64,000 nucleotides of DNA from Halalkalibacter okhensis (lineage in GTDB: Bacteria > Bacillota > Bacilli > Bacillales > Bacillaceae_D), in NCBI RefSeq assembly GCF_000787375.1, contig NZ_JRJU01000002.1, forward strand, positions 1-64,000, written 5' to 3'. The notes below the pieces were generated by a model. It was not told where the DNA came from. It did no database searches and was given only the letters and a program-made list of their open reading frames with translations. Position numbers and translations under genes: made by a program. Positions 37,030 to 46,384 of this stretch are shown one piece after another. Positions within the stretch are counted from its first letter, which is position 1, and every line of letters begins with the position of its first letter.

Positions 37030-38493
37030 ATGCAAAAACTAGTTTTGGAATTGAAAGATATAGAAGTTTCATTTTTGGACCGAACCATTCTCACGATTCA
37101 TAACCTGAAAGTCCATCAATTTGATCGAATTGGTGTCGTTGGGAAAAACGGCAGTGGAAAAAGCACGTTATTACAGCTTTTACACCAAGATCTCCAACCT
37201 AATAAAGGACATGTAAACCGTTTGATTGATTTTGGGTATTTTAAACAAACCGAGTCCCCTACTTATCAAGCATCCGATTTTAAATTACTTCGCCAATTAA
37301 ACGTACCAGATCGTCATGCCACACAAATGAGTGGTGGAGAACAAACTCGGTTGAAGCTAGCTCAGCTATTTTCTACTTATCATGAAGGGCTGCTTATTGA
37401 CGAACCGACTACTCACCTTGATACAAAGGGCGTTGATTTTTTGATCGAGGAATTAATGTACTACTATGGAGCTCTTATTTTGGTTAGTCACGACCGTTTT
37501 CTACTTGATCAGCTCGTGACCAAGATCTGGGAAGTAAATGAGGGCGAAATCATTGAATATACAGGTAACTATTCTGATTATGAACGTCAAAAAGAACTTG
37601 AACGTATCCAACAACAAGAACGACATGAAAAATTTGTAAAGGAAAAACAAAGGCTGTTATCTGCTGCAGATGAAAAAATGAAAAAAGCAAAGAAAATCAC
37701 CCAAGCAAACCAGTCTATGTCAAAAAAAGAAGCAAATACACCTGCAAACCGCATGTTTATGACTAAACAAAAAGATACTAGTCAAAAGTCGGTTCAGCGA
37801 GCGGCAAAAGCATTAGAAAAACGAGTAGAACAATTAGAAGAAGTAAAAGCGATAGAGACGGAAAAGACGATTCGCTTTCATCAACCCAAACTGCTTCAAT
37901 TGCATAATAAGTTTCCGATCATGGCAGACCGACTAACCATTAAAATGAAGGATACACTACTGTTTGACCATGCAAGCTTTCAGTTCCCGTTGGGCAAAAC
38001 CATTGCCATTACTGGCTCAAATGGGTCTGGAAAATCAACGTTATTAAACCATATCCTTCATGACGGAGAAGGCATTACCCTCTCCCCCAAAGTCGTTTTT
38101 GGTGTGTATCAACAACTTGATTATCAATTTAGTAAGGATAAAACAGTTCTAGAATTTATGAAAGAAAACAGCCACTACGAACAAAGCAAAATCCGAGCTG
38201 TTTTGCATGCGATGAACTTTACAGGAAACGATCTAAAAAAAGATACCTCTCAGTTAAGTGGCGGTGAGGCTATACGATTAAAACTTTGCCAACTGTTTCT
38301 TGGCTCTTATAATATGCTCATATTAGACGAACCAACAAACTTTTTAGATATTCATAGCATGAAAGCACTCGAGACGTTTCTGCTCAATTATGAAGGAACC
38401 GTTTTATTGGTTAGCCATGACCGTGAGTTTGTCAAACGTGTGGCAGATCATAGATATGAAATACAAGAAAAAAGAATCAAACAAATTTATTAG
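37030..38493 (+). CDS. ABC-F ribosomal protection protein, Msr type
   Basis: The 487-residue protein has two ABC ATPase domains with no membrane part. Domain 1 has Walker A GVVGKNGSGKSTLLQLL and signature MSGGEQTRLKLAQLF; domain 2 has ITGSNGSGKSTLLNHIL and LSGGEAIRLKLCQLF with LDEPTNFLDIHSMKALE. The linker between them (about residues 185-300) is long and charged, as in antibiotic-resistance ABC-F proteins of the Msr group, which dislodge macrolides and related drugs from the ribosome. It is the first gene after the attenuator and is followed by a macrolide phosphotransferase gene. Confidence 0.92.
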   Translation: MQKLVLELKDIEVSFLDRTILTIHNLKVHQFDRIGVVGKNGSGKSTLLQLLHQDLQPNKGHVNRLIDFGYFKQTESPTYQASDFKLLRQLNVPDRHATQMSGGEQTRLKLAQLFSTYHEGLLIDEPTTHLDTKGVDFLIEELMYYYGALILVSHDRFLLDQLVTKIWEVNEGEIIEYTGNYSDYERQKELERIQQQERHEKFVKEKQRLLSAADEKMKKAKKITQANQSMSKKEANTPANRMFMTKQKDTSQKSVQRAAKALEKRVEQLEEVKAIETEKTIRFHQPKLLQLHNKFPIMADRLTIKMKDTLLFDHASFQFPLGKTIAITGSNGSGKSTLLNHILHDGEGITLSPKVVFGVYQQLDYQFSKDKTVLEFMKENSHYEQSKIRAVLHAMNFTGNDLKKDTSQLSGGEAIRLKLCQLFLGSYNMLILDEPTNFLDIHSMKALETFLLNYEGTVLLVSHDREFVKRVADHRYEIQEKRIKQIY

Positions 38494-38515
38494 AGAACAT
38501 TTGGAGGAAATAAAC

Positions 38516-39412
38516 ATGAATACACTTAAACTTAAACAATTAGCAACGAATAAAGGATTGGATATTGTAGAAAACAGCATCAAAATCAATGAGTCTGGTG
38601 TTGACTTTCAAGTAGCCTACGCCAAAGATCAACATGATGATAAATGGATCCTAAGAATTCCACGTAGACCAGAATCAATGAGACATGCACGCCAAGAGAA
38701 AAAAGCATTAGATATCATTCAGCACCATGCAAGCTTTCAAGTTCCGGATTGGTCTATCTTCTCTGAAGATTTAATTGCTTATAAGCAACTAAGTGGCATT
38801 CCTGCAGCGACGATTGACGTGGAGCAACAGAACTATGTATGGAGTTTTGATGAATCCAATGTACCTCCTGCGTATTATCAATCATTAGGAAAAGCCCTAG
38901 CAGATTTACACTCATTGCCTCAAGAAGAATTCAAACAGATTGGCGTTGAAATTCTTCCTGCCAGTGAGTTAAGAACTTCCATGAAACAGCGAATGGAACG
39001 GGTAAAGAAACAATATGAGATTAATCCAACTTTATGGGACCGCTGGCAAGCATGGCTTGCCGAAGACTCCCTTTGGCCCTCCCATGTAGGGGTAAAACAC
39101 GGCGACTTACATCCAGGTCATATCCTGATTAATAAAAATCATCAAGTAACGGGCTTAATTGACTGGACAGAAGTTGGAGTTGCAGATGTATCTGTCGATT
39201 TCATGGCCCATCACCTCCTTTTTGGGAATGATGGACTAACAAAGTTAATCGACGCTTATGACAACGCAGGTGGAAAAACGTGGTCAAGAATGGATGAGCA
39301 TATTGTAGAACTTCTAACAACAAGCGGCATCACTGTAGCTGAATTTGCTGAAATCTCAGGTCTTAAAGAGATGCACGAAACAGCTGCACACATGCTTGCT
39401 AGCGAAATGTAA
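38516..39412 (+). CDS. macrolide 2'-phosphotransferase (Mph family)
   Basis: The 298-residue kinase has INESGVDFQVAYAKD, LRIPRRPESMRHARQEKK, catalytic loop VKHGDLHPGHILIN and GLIDWTEVGVADVSVDFM. The start is the ATG 8 bases after GGAGG at 38503; the frame continues upstream into the ABC-F gene but without a start signal. It should inactivate macrolides by phosphorylating the sugar hydroxyl. Pairing with an Msr-type protein in one inducible operon strongly supports a role in macrolide resistance. A paralogue is at 17726-18628. Confidence 0.92.
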   Translation: MNTLKLKQLATNKGLDIVENSIKINESGVDFQVAYAKDQHDDKWILRIPRRPESMRHARQEKKALDIIQHHASFQVPDWSIFSEDLIAYKQLSGIPAATIDVEQQNYVWSFDESNVPPAYYQSLGKALADLHSLPQEEFKQIGVEILPASELRTSMKQRMERVKKQYEINPTLWDRWQAWLAEDSLWPSHVGVKHGDLHPGHILINKNHQVTGLIDWTEVGVADVSVDFMAHHLLFGNDGLTKLIDAYDNAGGKTWSRMDEHIVELLTTSGITVAEFAEISGLKEMHETAAHMLASEM

Positions 39413-39418
39413 TGAAAC

Positions 39419-39453
39419 GGACTGGTCGCTCGGCAAAGCTTGACGACCAGTCC
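39419..39453 (+). other. intercistronic hairpin between mph and the MATE gene
   Basis: GGACTGGTCG and CGACCAGTCC form a perfect 10-bp stem around 15 bases, with no T run. The MATE ribosome binding site follows within ten bases. It may set relative expression or stabilise the upstream mRNA. Confidence 0.55.
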
Positions 39454-39470
39454 GATAAGGAGAATAAAAA

Positions 39471-40886
39471 TTGAAACGTAATAACCAAACTTTAAATACG
39501 AGTGAGAAACTTAGGACAGAAAAGCCATCGAAGTTGTTATGGAATTTATCGATTCCCGCGATGGTCGGCCTATTTGTTATGGCATTATTTAATGTCGTTG
39601 ATATCTTCTTCATCTCATATGCAGAAGGTGTAGATGCGGTTGCAGGATTGACTGTAGCATTTCCAGTCATGATGATTGTCATGACATTATCAAGTGCTGT
39701 TGGTATCGGTGCAGCTTCTATCATATCAAGACGGTTAGGAGAAAAAAGAGATGAAGATGCAAATATGGTTTTTGGAACATTCATTTTTCTAATCCTGATC
39801 ATCAGTTTTATTAGCTTGATCTTAGGGGTTTTCTTCTTAGAAGATATCCTCTTATTATTTGGAGCCACAGAAAATATAATGGATTACGCCTATGACTATA
39901 TGCTTCCTATTCTCTTAGGGTTTCTATTTATCGGATTCCAAATGGCAACAAATAGCCTTTTACGTTCAGAAGGAAATGCAACGTTTGCGATGAAAGCAAC
40001 CATTATCCCTGCCATAATAAACTTGATCTTAGACCCTATTTTCATCTTTGATTTTGGATTAGGACTTGGCGTTTTAGGTGCAGGAATTGCAACTGTTGTA
40101 TCTCAAGGGATTATGAGTGTGTTTATTTTCCTCTATTACTACAAAGGCAAAAGCACACTATCATTCCAGTTACGCAATGTACGGTTTAGGGTTTCTGTAG
40201 CGAAAGAAATTACGACAATTGGATTCCCTGCCTTTGTACAATCTGCATCGAACAGCCTTATTATGGTTGCAATAAATGCCATGCTCATTCAACACGGTGG
40301 CGATATGTATTTAGCTGCCTTTGGTATTGTACAGCGTCTAATCGGATTTGCAGTAATGCCGATGATTGGTGTGATGCAAGGAATGTTACCTATTGTCGGA
40401 TATAACTACGGAGCAAAACAATTTCAAAAGATGAGAGAAACGATATGGTTATCATTTAAATTTGTTGTCATTAACTCTATACTTGTCGTCATCCTTGTCT
40501 TCTTATTCCCAGAGCACGGTATGCGGATCTTCACTGATGACCCTACTTTTATTGAAATAGGTTCTGACGCTATGAAAGTGATGTTTGCTTGTTTCTTTGT
40601 AGTAGGAGTACAAATTATTGCAGGAGGAATTTATCAAGCTTTAGGCAAGCCTAAACCTGCCTTAATCCTTTCACTATCAAGACAAGTTATTTTTTTAATT
40701 CCATTAGTAATCATTCTACCAAGCTTTTTCGGCGTTACTGGTGTATTTCTCGCTTTTCCCATATCTGACTTTTTAGCCTTTCTCCTTTCATCCTACCTAT
40801 TGTATCGTGATCGAGATACCATTTTGGTAAAAGGAAAAAATGAGGATACTATTTGTCTACCGGATTCAATTAAGGAAATAACGTGA
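39471..40886 (+). CDS. MATE-family multidrug efflux transporter
   Basis: The 471-residue protein has twelve predicted membrane segments in two halves and the MATE features LWNLSIPAMVGLFVMALFNV, VDIFFISYAEGVDAVAGLTV, and PMIGVMQGMLPIVGYNYGA in the second half. It exports drugs in exchange for sodium or protons. It starts at TTG eight bases after AAGGAG and lies 58 bases after the mph gene in the same direction, so it is probably the last gene of the resistance operon. Confidence 0.92.
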   Translation: MKRNNQTLNTSEKLRTEKPSKLLWNLSIPAMVGLFVMALFNVVDIFFISYAEGVDAVAGLTVAFPVMMIVMTLSSAVGIGAASIISRRLGEKRDEDANMVFGTFIFLILIISFISLILGVFFLEDILLLFGATENIMDYAYDYMLPILLGFLFIGFQMATNSLLRSEGNATFAMKATIIPAIINLILDPIFIFDFGLGLGVLGAGIATVVSQGIMSVFIFLYYYKGKSTLSFQLRNVRFRVSVAKEITTIGFPAFVQSASNSLIMVAINAMLIQHGGDMYLAAFGIVQRLIGFAVMPMIGVMQGMLPIVGYNYGAKQFQKMRETIWLSFKFVVINSILVVILVFLFPEHGMRIFTDDPTFIEIGSDAMKVMFACFFVVGVQIIAGGIYQALGKPKPALILSLSRQVIFLIPLVIILPSFFGVTGVFLAFPISDFLAFLLSSYLLYRDRDTILVKGKNEDTICLPDSIKEIT

Positions 40887-40889
40887 AAA

Positions 40890-40934
40890 AAAGAGGCACT
40901 CAAAAGTTGGATCAACTAATGAGTAGCCTCTTTA
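40890..40934 (+). terminator. terminator of the resistance operon
   Basis: AAAGAGGC(A)CTCA pairs with TGAG(TA)GCCTCTTT; it begins right after the MATE stop codon. Confidence 0.8.
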
Positions 40935-41100
40935 ATCTTGCAATCTATTTGTTGATTTAAATTAAAGATTAACCAAACAGCTCTAGAAAGACCCTTGCCT
41001 GAAAATTTTCATAATAAAAGTTTCATCTGCTATATTATTTCATTAAAGTGCTCATTTCTACTAATACTTTTCTAAATATCATTATTTCACCGGTCCAAAC

Positions 41101-41831
41101 CTATTGCGCATAATGGACAGAGGCAGTATACAAATAATAACTTAAGCCAATTTGTTGTTCTTCTAGCATGTTTTTATGAAATTCATCGTTAACAAAAAAC
41201 CAAGTAGATTCAACAAAACCTTTCGCATCTAACTCCATGATATGATCATTGATAAAATTAATATGATCGGAAATAAGGTGCTTCACTCTTTCATCATCAA
41301 CACCCCATCCCTCCTTTAACGCAAAAGCCATTTTCCCCATAAACTCTTGTGACTCTCTAGCTGACTCATCCAATTCCTCACTATTTATATCATCTACAGG
41401 AATTTCATATTGGTAGTTTTCTCTTAAATACTCATTTTGCTCATTTAACTGCTCCTGCCATTGTTCTTTATTTAGCCCTTTAAACATGTTTTGTTCAGTC
41501 ATTGCTTTTCCACTCTCCTCAAAATAAATGGTTTCATTAATCGTACTTAATATAAGACTAATTCTCTCTTTTTTCTTTTCAAGCAATTCTTTTTGCTCAA
41601 GTAAAACATAGTAACGTTTCTTTCACTCAATATTTTTTGAATGATATCCAACGAGAAATCTAATTCCTTATAAAACAAAATATTTTGTAATCTTTTTAAT
41701 TCATTTTTTCCATACAACCGATATCCAGATTCGGTAATTTCACAAGGTTGTAATAAACCAACCTTGTGATAATGGTAGAGCGTTTTAACTGTTATCCCCG
41801 TTAAATCAGCCACTTGTTTCACTGTTAACAT
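41101..41831 (-). pseudogene. MerR-family regulator with TipA-like domain, frameshifted
   Basis: The ATG at 41831 follows GGAGGTG. The first frame has the MerR domain (VKQVADLTGITVKTLYHYHK, LKRLQNILFYKELDFSLDII). Near 41606 one base is missing and the protein continues in another frame with LLEQKELLEKKKERISLIL, then a TipA/drug-binding domain (NEQNEYLRENYQYEIP, ESQEFMGKMAFALKEGWG). Restoring the base gives about 243 residues, the normal length. Either the gene is broken or the sequence has an error. Confidence 0.85.
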
Positions 41832-42027
41832 TATGAATTTCACCTCCCTATAGAAAACAATAGACCCCTACCTAAGGTAAGGGTCAACAATTATTTTGAA
41901 CTTCATTCAAAGACTGTTTATTATCTCTAATGCTTTCTCTTCATCAATATGAATAATATTTGTTAGTTCATCAGCACTAGCACTACTGGTACACCCAATT
42001 AAGATAAATAGAATTATCACGTCCATT

Positions 42028-42431
42028 TTATAGTAACATTTTTAACTCATAATGACCCGTAGACTTGGTTTCAAATATAAACAACCAACCATAAAACCAG
42101 CTTACCGAGATCAAAGTAGCTGCAATAATGTCTGATATATAATGAACATCTAAGACCACCCTGCTTAACGGAATTGCAATAATTAAAAATATAGAAGCTA
42201 TCACAATTCCTTCTGCCATCCATCTTTTGGTAATCGTTTTTGTCTCATTGTATGCCCACTTGGAAAACTATAAGAGATCAAATCAAGAGAATTACCAAAT
42301 ACTTCAATTTCTCTTTCTACACCTGGACGTTCTCGTTGGTATAATAGTTTTAAACCAAAGTTCAAAAGGACTCCCCCAGCTGACAAGGAAAAAAAGAACC
42401 AAAATAACTTTCTTTCATTCCTCCACTTCAC
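42028..42431 (-). pseudogene. PAP2-family phosphatase, internal deletion
   Basis: One leftward frame holds the first two motifs (LLYQRERPG as KxxxxxxRP, and YSFPSGHTM), then the frame breaks; a second frame holds the third motif (IPLSRVVLDVHYISDI). Between them at least one membrane segment is missing, and the N-terminal part before FWFFFSLSAGG is also gone. PAP2 proteins remove phosphate from lipids such as undecaprenyl pyrophosphate; this copy cannot work. Confidence 0.85.
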
Positions 42432-42449
42432 TATCGAAGTGGAGGGTTA
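42420..42449 (-). terminator. terminator of the CPA1 antiporter gene
   Basis: CCTCCACTTC and GAAGTGGAGG form a perfect 10-bp stem just past the antiporter stop codon. Confidence 0.75.
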
Positions 42450-42453
42450 ATTT

Positions 42454-43920
42454 TTAATTTTGTTTCAACATTTTTTTCAACTCTTCTTTACTTTCTCTAC
42501 TTACTAGAATATATAAGATGTCTCCTACCTTTATTTCTGTCTCTCCATACGGTGTAATAAGTTCATTTGATCTTATTATTGCATTGATTAAAACATCGTT
42601 TGGAAAATCAATTGCTGCTAGTGGCTTGTTTGTAATGTTTGTTTCTTCACTTACTTCGAATTCAAGAATCTCGGCATTTGCTTTACCAATTGATACGAGT
42701 TCCAAAGAGTGAGGAGGTTCGATTTTCTTTGGGCCAACCAGTCCGAGTTTTTCTGCAAACGTGGCAATAGTCGAACCTTGAACTAAAGCAGAAATCAATA
42801 CGACGAAAAAGACAACATTAAAAAATAATTGACTATTCTCTAGACCAGCTAACATCGGGAACGTTGCTAAAACAATTGGTACAGCCCCTCTCAAGCCAGC
42901 CCAAGAGAGAAATACTCGTTCTTTTAAGTCATAACCCATTTTTATTGTTGATAGGAAAACAGCAATCGGTCGTGCAACTAGCACTAAAATCACTGACAGC
43001 AATAATCCTTTAACAATAACATCAAAAGTTATTAGTTGAGATGGGAATACCAATAGTCCCAAGATCGTAAACATCAAGATCTGTGCTATCCACGCAAATC
43101 CTTCGTTAAATCTAAAGATTGATTGGCGATACGTCAAATCAGAGTTACCAATAACTAGTGCCGCAACATATACAGCTAATAGTCCACTCGCTTGTACTAT
43201 ATCTGTTAGACTATACGTTAATAAAGCAAAGGCAAGAGCAAAAACTGGATATAATCCACTTGAATCTAGGTTAATCTGATTAATCGCAAATGTAGCTAAC
43301 CTTCCTAAAAGTAAGCCTATAACTAAACCAATTCCCATTTGCCAGAAGAAAGAACCAACTAATAATAAATAGGAAGGGTTATCAATAAGAATCAATTGGA
43401 TAAAGGAAATAGTCAGAAACATTGCCATCGGATCATTGGAGCCAGATTCCGCTTCAAGCGTAGCCCCTAGCCTCGCTCGAATATTCTGACCTTTTAACAC
43501 AGCAAATACAGCTGCGGCATCAGTTGAACCAACTATAGCACCAAACAGGAAGCCTTCAAGCCACGAAACACCTAAGATTAACTTTGCTGCCAAAGCCACT
43601 ATAACCGTCGTTAAAATGACACCTAACGTAGCAAGTGAAAGGGCTGGCTTGGTCACAGACTTTACCGTTGACCATTTTGTCTGTAACCCACCTTCGAAAA
43701 GTATGATAATTAAGGCAAAAATACCAATTAGTTGAGCCATTTGAGGATTATCAAAATGAATAAATCCTAAGCCATCACTACCTGTTAGCATTCCTACAAG
43801 AATAAAAAGAATAAGAGCGGGTACTCCTAGACGAGAAGAGAACTTTGTTGTCAAAACCCCGATGATTAAAAGCAAAGCACTTAATAAAATAAAATAATCG
43901 TTATATGACTGATCAATCAA
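42454..43920 (-). CDS. CPA1-family potassium/sodium-proton antiporter (CvrA/NhaP2-like)
   Basis: The 488-residue protein has twelve to thirteen membrane segments with GAIVGSTDAAAVFAVL and ESGSNDPMAMFLTISF in the transport core (paired aspartates), and LSWAGLRGAVPIVLATFPML late in the membrane part. The C-terminal 80 residues form a TrkA-C domain (DVLINAIIRSNELITPYGET, VGDILYILV), which marks the CvrA/NhaP2 group. It exchanges K+ or Na+ for protons. Single gene with its own terminator. Confidence 0.93.
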   Translation of the reverse strand: MIDQSYNDYFILLSALLLIIGVLTTKFSSRLGVPALILFILVGMLTGSDGLGFIHFDNPQMAQLIGIFALIIILFEGGLQTKWSTVKSVTKPALSLATLGVILTTVIVALAAKLILGVSWLEGFLFGAIVGSTDAAAVFAVLKGQNIRARLGATLEAESGSNDPMAMFLTISFIQLILIDNPSYLLLVGSFFWQMGIGLVIGLLLGRLATFAINQINLDSSGLYPVFALAFALLTYSLTDIVQASGLLAVYVAALVIGNSDLTYRQSIFRFNEGFAWIAQILMFTILGLLVFPSQLITFDVIVKGLLLSVILVLVARPIAVFLSTIKMGYDLKERVFLSWAGLRGAVPIVLATFPMLAGLENSQLFFNVVFFVVLISALVQGSTIATFAEKLGLVGPKKIEPPHSLELVSIGKANAEILEFEVSEETNITNKPLAAIDFPNDVLINAIIRSNELITPYGETEIKVGDILYILVSRESKEELKKMLKQN

Positions 43921-43962
43921 AATAGAGCCTTCTTTCTTTAAATATTAATAGTTATCTTACTT

Positions 43963-44530
43963 TTATAGATTTACATCTATTTTTATGTAATGTTCTTCAT
44001 TTTTCTCTATACCGATATAGCGTAGAGTTTCAGCTGAGGTGGAATGATTATAAATCGACTTTAATATGGAAATCGCAATTCCTTTCCGATATGCATGATA
44101 ACCAAACGTTTTTCGAAGAGTGTGAGTGCCAATGTTACCTGATATGCCTACTTCCTTTGCAGCATTGTTAATAATACGGTAAGCTTGCTGACGTGTAATG
44201 GGGAGATTCAGTTTTTTAGACCTAAACAGATAATCATCCAATTCAAGCTCTCGGTTTTGTAAAAAATTACTTATTGCTGATTTTACTTTTGTATTTATAT
44301 AGTATGCTTTTCTTTCAGAAATCTTTTCTTCAATAACAAAAAGAAATTCTTTGGGTTTTCCATAGGCCCATACGTCTTCCTTCAACTTTAAGTTTTAATA
44401 AATCGCAAACTCTTACCCCAGTATTTATCCCAAGCACAAAAAGAAGCAGGTCTCTATCTGATTTATCGTCTAAAATCTTTTTTATCTCATTTATTTTCCT
44501 AATTTCTTTTATAGGTTCAACATATTCCAA
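43963..44530 (-). pseudogene. short tyrosine recombinase, disrupted by a 4-bp duplication
   Basis: The first frame begins MEYVEPIKEIRKI at a TTG behind a run of G, and has the first catalytic arginine in LGINTGVRVCDLLKLKVE. A tandem duplication of four bases (CTTC CTTC on the plus strand, 44376-44383) shifts the frame. The second frame continues VWAYGKPKEFLFVIEEK and holds GTHTLRKTFGYHAYRKG (H-x-x-R), NHSTSAETLRYIG (H and the catalytic Y). The intact protein would be about 185 residues, close to short integrases such as Bacillus YoeC. Removal of one repeat unit would repair it. Confidence 0.85.
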
Positions 44531-44864
44531 GTGGTCCCCCCCTTTTTTAAAAAACAATGTTACTTAAACTAATCATATCACAAATTAAGTAACTTTAACT
44601 TATTAAAAGATTTGAAAGTATTTATACTAGAGTTGAATAGAATTTATTTTTATGTAGGGGGAACGTCAGAAAATGCGGATTTCACGGGTAGGGAACTCCC
44701 AAAATAAAAAAAGCCGATTTGCATTTTATTAAACTGTCCATTTTATTGAGTACAGTTCATATTTAGGAATCGACTTTTTTATTTGGTTTACTAAGCTAAA
44801 GTACTTCGTTACTCTAGGTACATTCTTTTACAATAAGTCAGCTAAGAAAATAAAGACCTTTTGC
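44531..44864. other. non-coding stretch with a long-range hairpin
   Basis: AAAAAGCCGATTT (about 44708) and GAATCGACTTTTTT (about 44768) can pair across about 45 bases, so this may be a leftward or rightward terminator. No gene is seen. Confidence 0.4.
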
Positions 44865-45402
44865 TGCACCGTATCTGTCTACTACGTAGTCAAAATAAGC
44901 AATAGTACCTGATACCACTCATAAATAACAACCTCATCATGTTCGTTTCTTCAACTCTAGTAGTACTCCTGATTCCGATCCATTCCCAGCTTCTCCCTAC
45001 TCGCCTATCACAAATTTCATCTTACTCTTCATGCACTTAGACTACGATCACGATTTTCAAACTTCAAAAAAAGATTCCTGCCCCCAAATACTCTAAAGTA
45101 CCAGGGTCAGGAACCTTCTCTTACATACCAGTATCCACACTCTTTAACTCAAAATCATCAAGCAATGCCCGCTTTCCTCTGTTGACTCTGTTCATCAATT
45201 GATTGCTTAATTCACTTGCCCCTCGAAAGCCACTGACATAGATCTTAAAGAAGCGATGAAGAAATTTGAATGGGCTTGTGACAAGTCCCTTTGAATCCTG
45301 ATCATAGAGATCCAGATGCAACCTTAACCCCGCCCAATCGTAATTCCATCAACTCCGTATATGCTTACGAGTCACGGGACGACGAACCTGTCCCCGCGGT
45401 CC
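44865..45402 (-). repeat. dus-derived cassette, copy I, next to the intact dus gene
   Basis: From right to left: motif GGGACGACGAACCTGTCCCC (45376-45395), a shortened copy of the dus 3' part (45128-45317 matches 45405-45605 of the gene at roughly 85 percent by eye, and CAATCGTAATTCCATCAACTCC matches the region near 45.69 kb), a terminator hairpin (AAGATTCCTG/CAGGAACCTT, 45067-45115), and a tail (ACCTCATCATGTTCG, GATTCCGATCCATTCCC). The copy sits in tandem behind the intact gene, in the same orientation. Confidence 0.85.
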
Positions 45403-46384
45403 ACCCAGTATCAAAACTCATTGACTCAAAATCATCAAGCAATGCCCGCACTTCATCTGTTGACGCTGTGTTCATCAATTGATTTCTTAATTCACTCGCC
45501 CCTCGAAAGCCACTGACATAGATCTTAAAGAAACGATGAAGAGATTTGAATGGACGTGTGACAAGTTCCTTTGAATACTGATCATAAAGGTCAAGATGCA
45601 ACCTTAAGAGATCAAGCAATTCCTTACTGCTATGCTCTTTCGCTTCCTTTTCAAAGGCAAATGGATTTTTAAAAATACCTCGTCCAATCATCACTCCATC
45701 AACCCCGTACCTGCGTACAAGTTCTAAGCCAGTTTGTCGGTCTGGAATATCGCCATTAATCGTCAAAAGCGTATCCGGTGCAACCTCATCACGAAGTTTT
45801 TTTATTTCAGGAATCAATTCCCAATGAGCATCCACTTTACTCATTTCCTTTTTTGTACGTAGATGAATAGAAAGATTAACGATGTCTTGTTTCAATATAT
45901 GTGTAAGCCAGCCGCGCCATTCGTCTACATCGGTGTACCCAAGCCTTGTCTTCACACTTACAGGCAATCCCCCTGCTTTGGCTGCTTGAATCAACTCTGC
46001 TGCAACGTCTGGACGACGGATCAGACCGCACCCCTTCCCGTTTGATACCACATTCGGTGCAGGACAGCCCATATTGATATCCACACCGCGAAAGCCTTCT
46101 TTCGCCATGCCAATACTCATTTGCCGAAAATGCTCGGGTTCATCCCCCCATATATGAGCTACAATCGGTTGTTCATCTTCTGTAAAAGTCAAACGCCCAC
46201 GCACACTATGATTCCCCTCTGGATGACAATAACTTACCGTGTTTGCGAACTCTGTAAAAAACACATCTGGTTTAGCTGCCGCGCTTACAACATGCCGGAA
46301 AACAACATCCGTTACGTCCTCCATTGGTGCCAATATAAAAAACGGTCGTGGTAAATCACGCCAAAAATTATCAGTCATAATCAA
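45365..46384 (-). CDS. dus: tRNA-dihydrouridine synthase family protein
   Basis: The protein of about 339 residues is a Dus flavoprotein, which reduces uridine in the D loop of tRNA using FMN and NADPH. It has the FMN barrel start [18 protein letters not shown], the catalytic cysteine in [20 protein letters not shown] (about residue 105), [27 protein letters not shown] and [12 protein letters not shown], then the C-terminal helical tRNA-binding domain. The annotated start is a TTG at 46384; an ATG at 46378 is equally likely. The last residues ([13 protein letters not shown]) are encoded by a GGGAC motif, so the natural end has been replaced. This gene is the likely source of the dispersed cassettes. 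Confidence 0.92.
   Translation of the reverse strand: MIMTDNFWRDLPRPFFILAPMEDVTDVVFRHVVSAAAKPDVFFTEFANTVSYCHPEGNHSVRGRLTFTEDEQPIVAHIWGDEPEHFRQMSIGMAKEGFRGVDINMGCPAPNVVSNGKGCGLIRRPDVAAELIQAAKAGGLPVSVKTRLGYTDVDEWRGWLTHILKQDIVNLSIHLRTKKEMSKVDAHWELIPEIKKLRDEVAPDTLLTINGDIPDRQTGLELVRRYGVDGVMIGRGIFKNPFAFEKEAKEHSSKELLDLLRLHLDLYDQYSKELVTRPFKSLHRFFKIYVSGFRGASELRNQLMNTASTDEVRALLDDFESMSFDTGWTAGTGSSSRDS

Noticed and set aside
45121-45321. A 66-codon leftward frame resembling the Dus C terminus
   Set aside because: It is the dus fragment inside cassette copy I, not a separate gene.
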